A DNA stretch of 64,000 bases from Aurantimonas sp. 22II-16-19i. GTDB lineage: Bacteria; Pseudomonadota; Alphaproteobacteria; Rhizobiales; Rhizobiaceae. The notes beneath the pieces were generated by a model. It saw only the letters and a list, made by a program, of their open reading frames with translations, did not search any database and was not told where the DNA came from. The DNA lies in contig NZ_AQQS01000009.1 of assembly GCF_002088275.1 (NCBI RefSeq), forward strand, positions 62,001 to 126,000. The letters are read 5' to 3'. Of the stretch, positions 44,584-51,842 are shown piece after piece (position 1 is the first letter of the stretch; every line of letters begins with the position of its first letter). A program made the position numbers and the translations under genes.

Positions 44584-45227
44584 GCGAACCCATGACCTCG
44601 CGCCTTCCCTGGCCGACGCTGAAGCGCGACATCGTCGCCATCCTGCGCGGCCTGACCCCCGACGATTGCGAAGCCGTCGTCGCCGGCCTGATCGAGGCCG
44701 GCATCGAGGCGATCGAGATCCCGCTGAACTCGCCCGATCCGTTCCGTTCCATCGAGATGGCGTCGCTCATCGCGCCGGACGGCGTTCTGATCGGTGCGGG
44801 AACGGTGCTCGACGTCGCGTCGGTGGACCGCCTGGCCGATTGCGGCGGTCAGTTGCTGGTGAGCCCGAACGTCGATGCGGCCGTGCTGACGCGCGCCGGC
44901 GAACAGGGCCTCGTCACCATGCCCGGCGTCTTCACCGCGACGGAAGCGCTGGCGGCTGCCCGCCTCGGCGCGACGGCGCTGAAGTTCTTTCCGGCCAGCG
45001 CGCTCGGCCCCTCGGGCATCAAGGCGATCCGGACCATTCTGCCGCCGGACCTGCCGGTCGGTGCCGTGGGCGGCGTCTCGGAGACCGATTTCGCGCATTA
45101 TGCGACGGCCGGCATTCGCCATTTCGGCCTCGGCTCGTCGCTCTACCGGCCCGGCGACGATGCCGCGACCGTCAAGGCGCGGGCGCAGAAGGCGGTCGAG
45201 GCCTGGGACGGCATCTTCGCGACCTGA
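44580..45227 (+). CDS. dgoA: 2-dehydro-3-deoxy-6-phosphogalactonate aldolase
   Basis: A 215-residue class I aldolase of the KDPG/KDPGal family. IVAILRGLTPDDCEAVVAGL is the N-terminal motif with the conserved Arg and Glu, and GATALKFFPASALGPSGIKA carries the Schiff-base lysine (about residue 138). It splits KDPGal into pyruvate and glyceraldehyde 3-phosphate, completing the lower De Ley-Doudoroff route. It is the last gene of the operon. Confidence 0.93.
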   Translation: MSEPMTSRLPWPTLKRDIVAILRGLTPDDCEAVVAGLIEAGIEAIEIPLNSPDPFRSIEMASLIAPDGVLIGAGTVLDVASVDRLADCGGQLLVSPNVDAAVLTRAGEQGLVTMPGVFTATEALAAARLGATALKFFPASALGPSGIKAIRTILPPDLPVGAVGGVSETDFAHYATAGIRHFGLGSSLYRPGDDAATVKARAQKAVEAWDGIFAT

Positions 45228-45269
45228 CCCGCGGCCCGGCTTCGCGCATCGGACCCGAATGCCGATCTT

Positions 45270-45317
45270 CGGTGCTTCGGCACACCGGTGTTTCGACACA
45301 TCGGTGTTTCGGCAAGC
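45270..45317. repeat. Three tandem 16-bp repeats
   Basis: Three head-to-tail units of cggtg(c/t)ttcg(g/a)ca(c/a)(a/g)(c/t) occupy 45270-45285, 45286-45301 and 45302-45317, differing at a few positions. They lie between the convergent dgoA and trcR genes. It is probably a neutral minisatellite, though a role at the transcript ends cannot be excluded. Confidence 0.7.
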
Positions 45318-45394
45318 TGGCGTGCCGAGCGCCGGGAGAAGCGCGATGGCCGGACGAGCCCGGCTTCATCCCGCTCCAGCCGTCTTCGGCAGCG

Positions 45395-46099
45395 TCAGCG
45401 CTGGTCGTCCTCGTCGTCTTCCGGCATCTCGCGGCGCATCGAGGAGAGCTTGGCGAAGACCGCGGCCTCGTCGATCTCCTTCTCCTCGTGCCCGCTCGAC
45501 GACATCGGCGTCCAGTTCTGGGTCTGGGCGGCCGAGAGCAGCCGCTCCTCTTCCGCCAGTTCCTCGGGCTTGGGCATGCCGCGCGTCGCCTTCTCGACCT
45601 CGAGGTCGAGATCGATCTGCGAGCAGAGGCCGAGGGTCACCGGGTCCATCGGCTGCAGATTGGCGGAATTCCAGTGCGTGCGCTCGCGGATCTGCTCGAT
45701 GGTGTTCTTGGTGGTGCCGACGAGGCGCGAGATCGCGGCGTCCTTCACCTCGGGATGGTTGCGGACCAGCCAGAGGATGGCGTTCGGCCGGTCCTGGCGC
45801 TTGGAGACGGGGGTGTAGCGCGGCCCCTTGCGCTTGGATTCGGGCACGCGGACCTTCGGCGGCGCCAGCTTCAGCTTGTGCTTCTCGTCCTTCTCGGCGC
45901 GCTCGATCTCGTCGCGCGAGAGCTGTCCGGTCATGATCGGATCGAGACCCTTGATGCCTTGCGCCGATTCGCCGTCCGCGATTGCCTTCACCTCGAGCGG
46001 ATGCAGCGTGCAGAAGTCGGCGATCTGTTCGAAGGAGAGCGAGGTGTTGTCGACCAGCCAGACGGCAGTCGCCTTCGGCATCAACAATTGCTGGGCCAT
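45395..46099 (-). CDS. trcR: Cell-cycle transcriptional regulator TrcR (DUF1013)
   Basis: A 234-residue protein of the alphaproteobacterial DUF1013/TrcR family. MPKATAVWLVDNTSLSFEQIADF near the N-terminus and AISRLVGTTKNTIEQIRERTHWNSANL near residues 120-147 look like two helix-turn-helix regions. The C-terminus is acidic (MPEDDEDDQR). TrcR associates with RNA polymerase and promoters and is near-universal and often essential in alphaproteobacteria. The start at 46099 gives MAQQLLMPKATAVW, the normal beginning. It has a well-formed promoter of its own. Confidence 0.9.
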   Translation of the reverse strand: MAQQLLMPKATAVWLVDNTSLSFEQIADFCTLHPLEVKAIADGESAQGIKGLDPIMTGQLSRDEIERAEKDEKHKLKLAPPKVRVPESKRKGPRYTPVSKRQDRPNAILWLVRNHPEVKDAAISRLVGTTKNTIEQIRERTHWNSANLQPMDPVTLGLCSQIDLDLEVEKATRGMPKPEELAEEERLLSAAQTQNWTPMSSSGHEEKEIDEAAVFAKLSSMRREMPEDDEDDQR

Positions 46100-46177
46100 G
46101 GATAAAATCCTCCTGTTCGCCTGCCCCGTGGGGGACAGGCCGTGGATCATCGCTGGATGTCCGGGAATTCGGGGTTC

Positions 46178-46206
46178 GATATAAATCCTTCCCGCCCTCA
46201 GCGCAA
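46178..46206 (-). promoter_or_regulatory. trcR promoter
   Basis: On the minus strand TTGCGC (46201-46206) and TATATC (46178-46183) are separated by exactly 17 bases. The start point would be about 46171, leaving a leader of roughly 70 bases before trcR. It directly abuts the antiporter terminator. Confidence 0.65.
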
Positions 46207-46240
46207 GGAAAAGACAGGCGGACTCTGGCCCCGCCTGCCG
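46207..46240 (-). terminator. Terminator of the antiporter gene
   Basis: On the minus strand a 9-bp stem (46231-46239 with 46213-46221) is followed by tttt. It lies 12 bases after the antiporter stop and immediately before the trcR promoter. Confidence 0.65.
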
Positions 46241-46251
46241 TCTTGCCGGTG

Positions 46252-47283
46252 TCACACGAACAGGACGAGGACCGAAAGCCCATAGAGCCCGAAGACGAAG
46301 ACGCTCTCGAAGCCGATGTTGAAGGCGCCGCTCTTCTCGCGCTTCATCATGCCGAGCAGGACGATGAGCACCATCAGGCCGGCGAAAAGCCCCGTCGCCT
46401 GATCGTCGGGCGTCATGTCGCGGTAGATCGACTGGGGCGTGACGAAGTCGGCGAGGCTGAGGAACAGGATCTCGAAGGCGTTGCCGCCGATGATGTCGCC
46501 GACCGCGAGACCGACCGCGCCGATCCTGACCGCGGCGATCGCGGTGACGAGTTCGGGCAGGGAGTTGGCGATCGCCGTGAAGGTGGTCCCGAACAGGGTC
46601 TGCGAGACGCCGGTGAGCCCGACGAGCGCGATGCTGGCCTCGCCGACCACGTAGCCGGCGAGGGCGGTCAGGGCGGCGTAGACGGCAAAGGTGCCCCACA
46701 GCCTGGCGTTGCTGCGCTCGTCGTCGCTTTCGGACGCGTCGGACGTCTCCTCCCGCGTCTCGTCGGTGACGGTCGCCCGCCACATGTCGCTCTGGTGCAC
46801 GTTCCTCAGAAGCAGGAGACCGAGGACGTAGCCGACGGGCAGGAGGTAGGAGACCGGGTGGACGCCGAACACCTCGATGGCCGGCATCGTCGAGCCGATC
46901 AGCGCCGTCGCCAGCAGCGCGACCAGAAGCAGACCCTGCGCCAGGGCGACGGGCGTCGCGGCCGCGTGTTCCAGATTGGCGCGGCGGTAGAACACGTCGG
47001 CGACCGCGATGAACAGGGTCTGGGCGGTGAGCCCGCCCAGCGCATTGCCGATCGAGAGCGCGGGGAAGCCCTGCCAGGCGGTGGCCACCGACGTGATCGC
47101 GCCCGGCAGCGACGTCGAGGCGCCGACGAAGAGAGCCCCGGCGACGACCTCGCCGAGGCCGGTGCGGTCGGCGAGTTCGTCGGCAAGATGCGAGACCTTG
47201 ACGCCCGCATAGGTGATCACCGCGGCGGCGGCGATGAAGAAGGCGATGTTGATGGTGAAGCCGAAGCTGGTGAAATCGATCAT
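46252..47283 (-). CDS. Sodium/calcium exchanger family membrane protein
   Basis: A 343-residue cation/Ca2+ antiporter. Two alpha-repeats are visible: GALFVGASTSLPGAITSVAT near residue 50 and TTFTAIANSLPELVTAIAAVR near 230, each with the ion-binding acidic or polar residues. The second retains the Glu of the NSLPE motif, whereas the first has STSLPG, with Gly where Glu is usual. An acidic cytosolic loop (SDASESDDER, about 180-190) joins the halves, as expected for a regulatory loop. About ten helices are expected. Confidence 0.85.
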   Translation of the reverse strand: MIDFTSFGFTINIAFFIAAAAVITYAGVKVSHLADELADRTGLGEVVAGALFVGASTSLPGAITSVATAWQGFPALSIGNALGGLTAQTLFIAVADVFYRRANLEHAAATPVALAQGLLLVALLATALIGSTMPAIEVFGVHPVSYLLPVGYVLGLLLLRNVHQSDMWRATVTDETREETSDASESDDERSNARLWGTFAVYAALTALAGYVVGEASIALVGLTGVSQTLFGTTFTAIANSLPELVTAIAAVRIGAVGLAVGDIIGGNAFEILFLSLADFVTPQSIYRDMTPDDQATGLFAGLMVLIVLLGMMKREKSGAFNIGFESVFVFGLYGLSVLVLFV

Positions 47284-47380
47284 TCGTGGCCCGTTCCGAA
47301 GCAGCGTTCCAGTTTCGTGCCACGATCCGGCAGCACGGCGGGGGTTCGTCGTGGTGGGCCGGTGAACGACCCCAAGGCGC

Positions 47381-48388
47381 CTAGTCGCCGCCCCTGCCGG
47401 TGGTCAGGATGATCTTGCCGATGTGATCGTCGTCCATGTGACGATGGGCATCCGCCGCAGCCTCGAGCGGGTAGGTCTCGTCGATCAGCGGCTTGACCTT
47501 GCCGCTTTCGACCAGCGGCAGGACGTGGGTGGAGAGTTCGTCGGCGATCGTCGCCTTGAAGGCGACGGGCCGGTTGCGCAGGGTGGAGCCGGTCAGCGTC
47601 AGCCGCTTGCGCATGATCTTGAACAGGTCGAGCTCGGCCTTGGCCCCGCGCTGGACGGCGATCTGGACGATCCGCCCGTCCTCGGCCGCGACGTCGACGT
47701 TGCGGGCGGCGTAGTCGCCGCCGATCATGTCGAGGACGAGGTCGATGCCCTTGCCGCCGGTCGCCTCCTTCAGCACCGCGACGAAATCGGCATTCCTGTA
47801 GTTGATGCAGGCGTCGGCGCCGAGCCGTTCGGCCGCCCGGCACTTGTCGTCGCTTCCGGCGGTGGCGAACGCCCTTGCGCCGAATTCGCGGGCGAGCTGG
47901 AGCGCCGTCGTGCCGATGCCCGACGTGCCGCCATGGACGAGGAACGTCTCGCCGGCCGTGAGGCCGCCGCGCTGGAAGACGTTGTGCCAGACGGTGAAGA
48001 AGGTCTCCGGGAAACCGGCCGCCTCGACGAGGCTGAGCGCCCGGGGCGCCATGACCGCGTTGGTCTCGTCGACGGTGACGTATTCGGCATAGCCGCCGCC
48101 GGCCACCAGTGCCATCACCCGGTCGCCGACGGCGAAACGCGAAGCCGCGTCCCCGAGTGCCGCGACGGTTCCCGAAACCTCGAGGCCGGGCCACTCGGGC
48201 GCGCCGGGAGGCGCCGGATAGAGGCCCTGGCGCTGCATCACGTCCGGCCGGTTGACGCCCGCGGCGGCGACCTCGATCAGGATCTCGCCGCGCGCCGGCT
48301 TCGGCACCGGGCGCCTGCCCAGACGCAACGCCTCCGGCCCGCCGGGCTCGCCGATTTCCACCACACGCATCTCGCCGTCCATCGCCAT
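47381..48388 (-). CDS. NAD(P)H:quinone oxidoreductase (zinc-independent MDR family)
   Basis: A 335-residue medium-chain dehydrogenase/reductase of the quinone oxidoreductase (QorA/PIG3-like) group. AAGVNRPDVMQRQGLYPAPPG near residue 43 is typical, and FLVHGGTSGIGTTALQLAREFG near 145 is the NADPH-binding motif. It lacks the zinc-ligand cysteines of alcohol dehydrogenases. It probably reduces quinones or enones in the cytosol. It is divergent from the rcdA side. Confidence 0.88.
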   Translation of the reverse strand: MAMDGEMRVVEIGEPGGPEALRLGRRPVPKPARGEILIEVAAAGVNRPDVMQRQGLYPAPPGAPEWPGLEVSGTVAALGDAASRFAVGDRVMALVAGGGYAEYVTVDETNAVMAPRALSLVEAAGFPETFFTVWHNVFQRGGLTAGETFLVHGGTSGIGTTALQLAREFGARAFATAGSDDKCRAAERLGADACINYRNADFVAVLKEATGGKGIDLVLDMIGGDYAARNVDVAAEDGRIVQIAVQRGAKAELDLFKIMRKRLTLTGSTLRNRPVAFKATIADELSTHVLPLVESGKVKPLIDETYPLEAAADAHRHMDDDHIGKIILTTGRGGD

Positions 48389-48472
48389 TCCCCCGTGGGT
48401 TCCATTGATCTGGCCGCTGCGGCCGTCGCGTCAGCCGAAAGGTAGAGAAAATCTTGCGATGGAAACCACCCG

Positions 48473-48487
48473 TTAAGGATCAGGTAA
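48473..48487 (+). promoter_or_regulatory. CtrA-like box
   Basis: TTAA-ggatcag-gTAA differs by one base from the CtrA consensus TTAA-N7-TTAA. It lies upstream of the candidate small RNA and of rcdA; rcdA is a known member of the CtrA circuit in Caulobacter. Confidence 0.35.
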
Positions 48488-48499
48488 GGTTTCGGAGGT

Positions 48500-48605
48500 A
48501 TCACTCTAATCAGTCCAGTTCGCTGGATAGGCGGCGCGGTTCTCCGCATCGTCTGACGCCTCCCTGTTGAAACTCCTGAGAGCCGCTCGTTCGGCTCTTT
48601 TTTTT
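48500..48605 (+). ncRNA. Candidate trans-acting small RNA
   Basis: No coding gene on this strand precedes the strong terminator at 48579-48605, so a short transcript is likely; its 5' end is a guess. It would fold into a first stem (aggcg 48529-48533 with cgcct 48557-48561, enclosing gcgg/ccgc at 48536-48547). An unpaired region containing cctccc (48559-48564), complementary to Shine-Dalgarno sequences, follows, and then the terminator. That architecture is common in the alphaproteobacterial sRNA families. An alternative is a leader attenuator of rcdA, whose start is 163 bases further on. Confidence 0.5.
48579..48605 (+). terminator. Rho-independent terminator upstream of rcdA
   Basis: agagccg (48579-48585) pairs with cggctct (48592-48598) across ctcgtt. 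The T-run at 48598-48605 is eight bases long. This is one of the best terminators in the window. Confidence 0.85.
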
Positions 48606-48629
48606 GCCTTTCGTTCACCGTTCGGGGTA

Positions 48630-48643
48630 TTAACCGAGGTTAA
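48630..48643. promoter_or_regulatory. ttaacc-ga-ggttaa palindrome upstream of rcdA
   Basis: A perfect 14-base palindrome of two TTAACC half-sites, 125 bases before the rcdA start. CtrA recognises TTAA-N7-TTAAC; here the two TTAA are 6 apart, so it is a near match or a site for another dimeric regulator. Confidence 0.4.
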
Positions 48644-48767
48644 GGAAAAGCAACCGAGCCGGCTTGCTTTGGCGGCGGACTCGCCGCACCTTGGCGAAGA
48701 CGACGGCGCTACGGTGTTGCGTTCGTTGTGATTCTGCGAACAGGCTGTCAGGAGTTGGCGCTAGGCG

Positions 48768-49301
48768 ATGGTATCCCAGACGACAGATTCCCGCGACGAC
48801 GACCGGACCGTCAAGCTGGCCGAGCACCTGGCATTTTCGCGCTCGTTCCAGCCGCTGTTCAATGAAGGCATGGCGATGGTCGACGAGACCGCGGCCTATC
48901 TCGACGGCGACGGGCGGACCGACGCCAAGAGCCTGACCCGGGCCGGCGCGACCCTTTATGCCGCCGAATCCATGCGCCTCACCACCCGGCTGATGCAGGT
49001 GGCCTCCTGGCTGCTCCTGCAGCGCGCCGCCAACCAGGGCGACATGTCGCGCAGCCAGGTCGAGGCCGAGAAGGTCAAGGTCCGGCTGGAAGGCCTCGGC
49101 ACCGCGAAGGATTCGCCGGAATATCCCGATCTCCCCGAGCGCTTCCGCGACATCGTCGAGCGGGCGATCAAGCTCGAGCGGCGCATCGCCATGCTGGATC
49201 GCGAGATCTACGGCTCGGCGAACGCCGTCGAGGAGCGACCGGAGGCCGCCAATCCGGTCGGCCAGCAGATCGACCTGCTGAGGACCGCCTTCCACGGCTG
49301 A
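48768..49301 (+). CDS. rcdA: DUF1465 / RcdA family protein
   Basis: A 177-residue helical protein of the DUF1465 family, to which Caulobacter RcdA (regulator of CtrA degradation) belongs. RcdA is an adaptor that, with CpdR and PopA, delivers CtrA to the ClpXP protease. The central helices LAFSRSFQPLFNEGMAMVDETAAYLDG and SMRLTTRLMQVASWLLLQRA match the three-helix core, and the polar C-terminus is the expected disordered tail. The start at 48768 gives MVSQTTDSRDDDR, a normal hydrophilic lead. In Hyphomicrobiales its role is less studied than in Caulobacter. Confidence 0.8.
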   Translation: MVSQTTDSRDDDRTVKLAEHLAFSRSFQPLFNEGMAMVDETAAYLDGDGRTDAKSLTRAGATLYAAESMRLTTRLMQVASWLLLQRAANQGDMSRSQVEAEKVKVRLEGLGTAKDSPEYPDLPERFRDIVERAIKLERRIAMLDREIYGSANAVEERPEAANPVGQQIDLLRTAFHG

Positions 49302-49323
49302 AGGCATGACCGAGAGGCGCAGT

Positions 49324-49337
49324 GCGGCAGCTGCCGC
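49324..49337. terminator. Palindrome between convergent rcdA and cobQ
   Basis: gcggcagctgccgc is a perfect 14-base palindrome in the 39-base space between convergent genes. It could serve as a bidirectional terminator, but no T-run accompanies it. Confidence 0.3.
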
Positions 49338-49340
49338 GCT

Positions 49341-50834
49341 TCAGCCGCCGCAGCGCCGGCGTGCGATTTCCATCAGCCGCTCGACGTCGACCACATCTTC
49401 CAGCCGCGCCGCGATCTCGTCGAGAGCCGCTTCGACCGAGCGGCCATAGCCCGTGCCGCTGCCGGCGATCCCGAAGCGGGACAGATAGGCCCGGCGAAAC
49501 TCGTCGGCACCGAACAGTCCGTGGAGATAGGTTCCGAACACCCGCCCGTCGGCGGAGGTCGCGCCGTCGGGCGCGCCATCCAGCACAGCCACGGGACGGG
49601 AGCAGTCCGGCCCGCTGGTTCGTCCGAGGTGGATCTCGTAGCCCTCGAGACGCAGCCCGCCCGGCGTTGCGGCGGTGCTCGGCCGCACGGTCTTTTGCGC
49701 TTGCATGACCGTCTCGACGTCGAGGAGGCCGAGGCCGGGCGCTTCCAGCTCCTCGCCCTCGATGCCGTCCGGATCCTCGACCATCCGCCCGAGCATCTGG
49801 TAGCCGCCACAGAGGCCGACGACATGGCCGCCGCGGGCGACATGGGCGGCGATGTCGCGGTCCCAGCCATTGGCGCGCAGGCCCTTCAGGTCGCCGATCG
49901 TCGACTTGGAGCCGGGCAGGACGATCAGCCCGGCATCGGCGGGGATCGGCTCGCCCGGCCGCACGAAGACCACCGCGACGTCCGGCTCGGCCTTCAACGG
50001 GTCGAGGTCGTCGAAATTGGCGATGCGCCCGACGATCGGCACGGCGACCGTCAGCTTCGCCGTCTTCGCACTGGCGGCGCCCGGCCGCTCCAATGCGACG
50101 GAATCCTCCGCCGGCAGCCGCGAAGCGGCGGCAAGATACGGCACGACGCCGAGGCTCGGCCAGCCGGTGAAGCGGGTGATCACCTCGAGCCCCTCGTCGA
50201 ACAGGGTGACGTCGCCGCGGAAGCGGTTGATCAGATAGCCCGCCACCATTTCCCGGTCGGTCTCGGACAGGATCGCATGAGTGCCGACGAGCGAGGCGAT
50301 GACGCCGCCCCGGTCGATGTCGCCGACGAGGAGCACCGGGACGTTCGCCGCCGTCGCAAAGCCCATGTTGGCGATGTCGTTGCGGCGCAGGTTGACCTCG
50401 GCGGCCGAGCCGGCGCCCTCGACGAGGACGAGATCGGCCTCGGCTTCGAGGCGGGCGAAGCTTTGCAGGACGGTCTCGAGGAAGCGCGCCTTCAGCGCCT
50501 GGTATTCGCGTCCCCTGGCGGCGCCGGCGACCTTGCCGGACAGGACGATCTGGCTGCCGGTCTCCGACTGTGGCTTCAGGAGCACCGGGTTCATGTCGGT
50601 GGTGGGCGCGATGCGGCAGGCCAGCGCCTGCAGCCACTGGGCGCGGCCGATCTCGCCGAATTCGTCCGTCTGCGGAATCGCGGCCACGGCGGCGTTGTTC
50701 GACATGTTCTGCGGCTTGAACGGGCGGACCCTCAGGCCGCGGTTCGAAAACAGCCGGCAGAGACCTGCGACGAGCACCGATTTTCCGACGTCCGAGCCGG
50801 TTCCCTGCAGCATGATCGCCGGCGTCCTGGCCAA
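49341..50834 (-). CDS. cobQ: Cobyric acid synthase
   Basis: A 497-residue glutamine-dependent amidotransferase that amidates four carboxylates of adenosyl-cobyrinic a,c-diamide. The N-terminal domain is dethiobiotin-synthetase-like, with [20 protein letters not shown] (P-loop) and the [10 protein letters not shown] motif. The C-terminal triad glutaminase domain has [10 protein letters not shown] (nucleophile Cys near residue 330) and a YLHGLF histidine near 430. It lies 3 kb from, and opposite to, the cobalamin operon at 54-61 kb. Confidence 0.95.
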   Translation of the reverse strand: MARTPAIMLQGTGSDVGKSVLVAGLCRLFSNRGLRVRPFKPQNMSNNAAVAAIPQTDEFGEIGRAQWLQALACRIAPTTDMNPVLLKPQSETGSQIVLSGKVAGAARGREYQALKARFLETVLQSFARLEAEADLVLVEGAGSAAEVNLRRNDIANMGFATAANVPVLLVGDIDRGGVIASLVGTHAILSETDREMVAGYLINRFRGDVTLFDEGLEVITRFTGWPSLGVVPYLAAASRLPAEDSVALERPGAASAKTAKLTVAVPIVGRIANFDDLDPLKAEPDVAVVFVRPGEPIPADAGLIVLPGSKSTIGDLKGLRANGWDRDIAAHVARGGHVVGLCGGYQMLGRMVEDPDGIEGEELEAPGLGLLDVETVMQAQKTVRPSTAATPGGLRLEGYEIHLGRTSGPDCSRPVAVLDGAPDGATSADGRVFGTYLHGLFGADEFRRAYLSRFGIAGSGTGYGRSVEAALDEIAARLEDVVDVERLMEIARRRCGG

Positions 50835-50867
50835 TTCCGCCTCCCGTCTCGCCTCGTTGCCTCCGGG

Positions 50868-51611
50868 TTACTGCCAGAGCAGCCGGATGGCCAGCGCCAG
50901 GCAGACGACGACCAGCAGCGGACGAATGAACGTCGCGCCGAAGCGCATCGCCGTCATCGCGCCGAGCCTCGCCCCGACGAACTGCGCGACGCCCATGATC
51001 AGGCCGACCTTCCAGATCACCGCGCCGGCCAAAGCGAAGACGGTGAAGCCGCCGAAATTGGAGGCGAAATTGAGGAGCTTGGTATGCGCCGTCGCCTTGA
51101 GCACGCCGTAGCCGGCGAGCGACACGAAGGCGAGCATGAAGAACGAGCCGGTGCCGGGGCCGAAGAGCCCGTCATAGGCGCCGATCAGCGGCACCAGGGT
51201 GAAGGCGAAGACGGCCGGCGAGATCCGCCGCTCGGCATCGACGTCGGACAGGCCGGGCTTGAAGGCGAAGAACAGGGCGACGGCGATCAGGAGGAACGGC
51301 AGGCCGGTCTGGAGGATTTCGGTCGGAAGGACGCGGGCGCCGAGTGCGCCGAGACAGGCACCGCCGAAGGACAGGACCGCGACCGGCGCCTGCTCCCGGA
51401 GATTCATGTGTCCCTTCGCCGCATAGGCGATCGTCGCGGAGGCCGAGCCGAACAGCGACTGCACCTTGTTGGTGCCGAGCGCCGTCAGCGGATCGACGCC
51501 GGAAAGCAGCAGGGCAGGGATGGTGATCAGGCCGCCGCCGCCGGCGACGGCGTCGACATAGCCGGCGACGAAGGCCGCGGCGACGAGGAACAGGATGATG
51601 TCGATGGTCAT
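50868..51611 (-). CDS. TauE/SafE (TSUP) family membrane permease
   Basis: A 247-residue permease with about seven or eight hydrophobic segments. GYVDAVAGGGGLITIPALLLSG and LGTNKVQSLFGSASATIAY are the N-terminal TSUP repeat; GAYDGLFGPGTGSFFMLAFV is the second. Members export sulfite, sulfoacetate or other sulfonates, or import related anions; the substrate cannot be assigned here. The start at 51611 is chosen because upstream in-frame sequence is basic and unlike the family. It follows cobQ's direction and ends 33 bases after the cobQ start, so they are probably separate. Confidence 0.87.
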   Translation of the reverse strand: MTIDIILFLVAAAFVAGYVDAVAGGGGLITIPALLLSGVDPLTALGTNKVQSLFGSASATIAYAAKGHMNLREQAPVAVLSFGGACLGALGARVLPTEILQTGLPFLLIAVALFFAFKPGLSDVDAERRISPAVFAFTLVPLIGAYDGLFGPGTGSFFMLAFVSLAGYGVLKATAHTKLLNFASNFGGFTVFALAGAVIWKVGLIMGVAQFVGARLGAMTAMRFGATFIRPLLVVVCLALAIRLLWQ

Positions 51612-51842
51612 GGGGGATCGGCGAGAGGACAAGGCCCCGCCCTCTACGCCTTTTCGGCCAGAGGTCAAAGCCCTGAGGTTTTTGGGCCGCAACGGCATCC
51701 CGCGTCGCAGGATCAGTCGAGGGCAGGTCGGGCCGATCCGTGTCCGCAGCGGCAGATCGCAGGCTCGAAAGAAGCACTGGCTGGCGACGCGAGCTTAACT
51801 CCTTGCTGCCAGTATCCGCCTGGCAAGGTCAGAGGATCTATC

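Noticed and set aside
45270-45317. Short CRISPR-like array
   Set aside because: The units are directly adjacent with no spacers, only 16 bases long, and no cas gene is present.
49521-51842. Upstream extension of the GGDEF-EAL frame across cobQ and the TSUP gene
   Set aside because: The frame stays open because it is antisense to two good genes. The real protein starts at 51843, where the membrane region begins.
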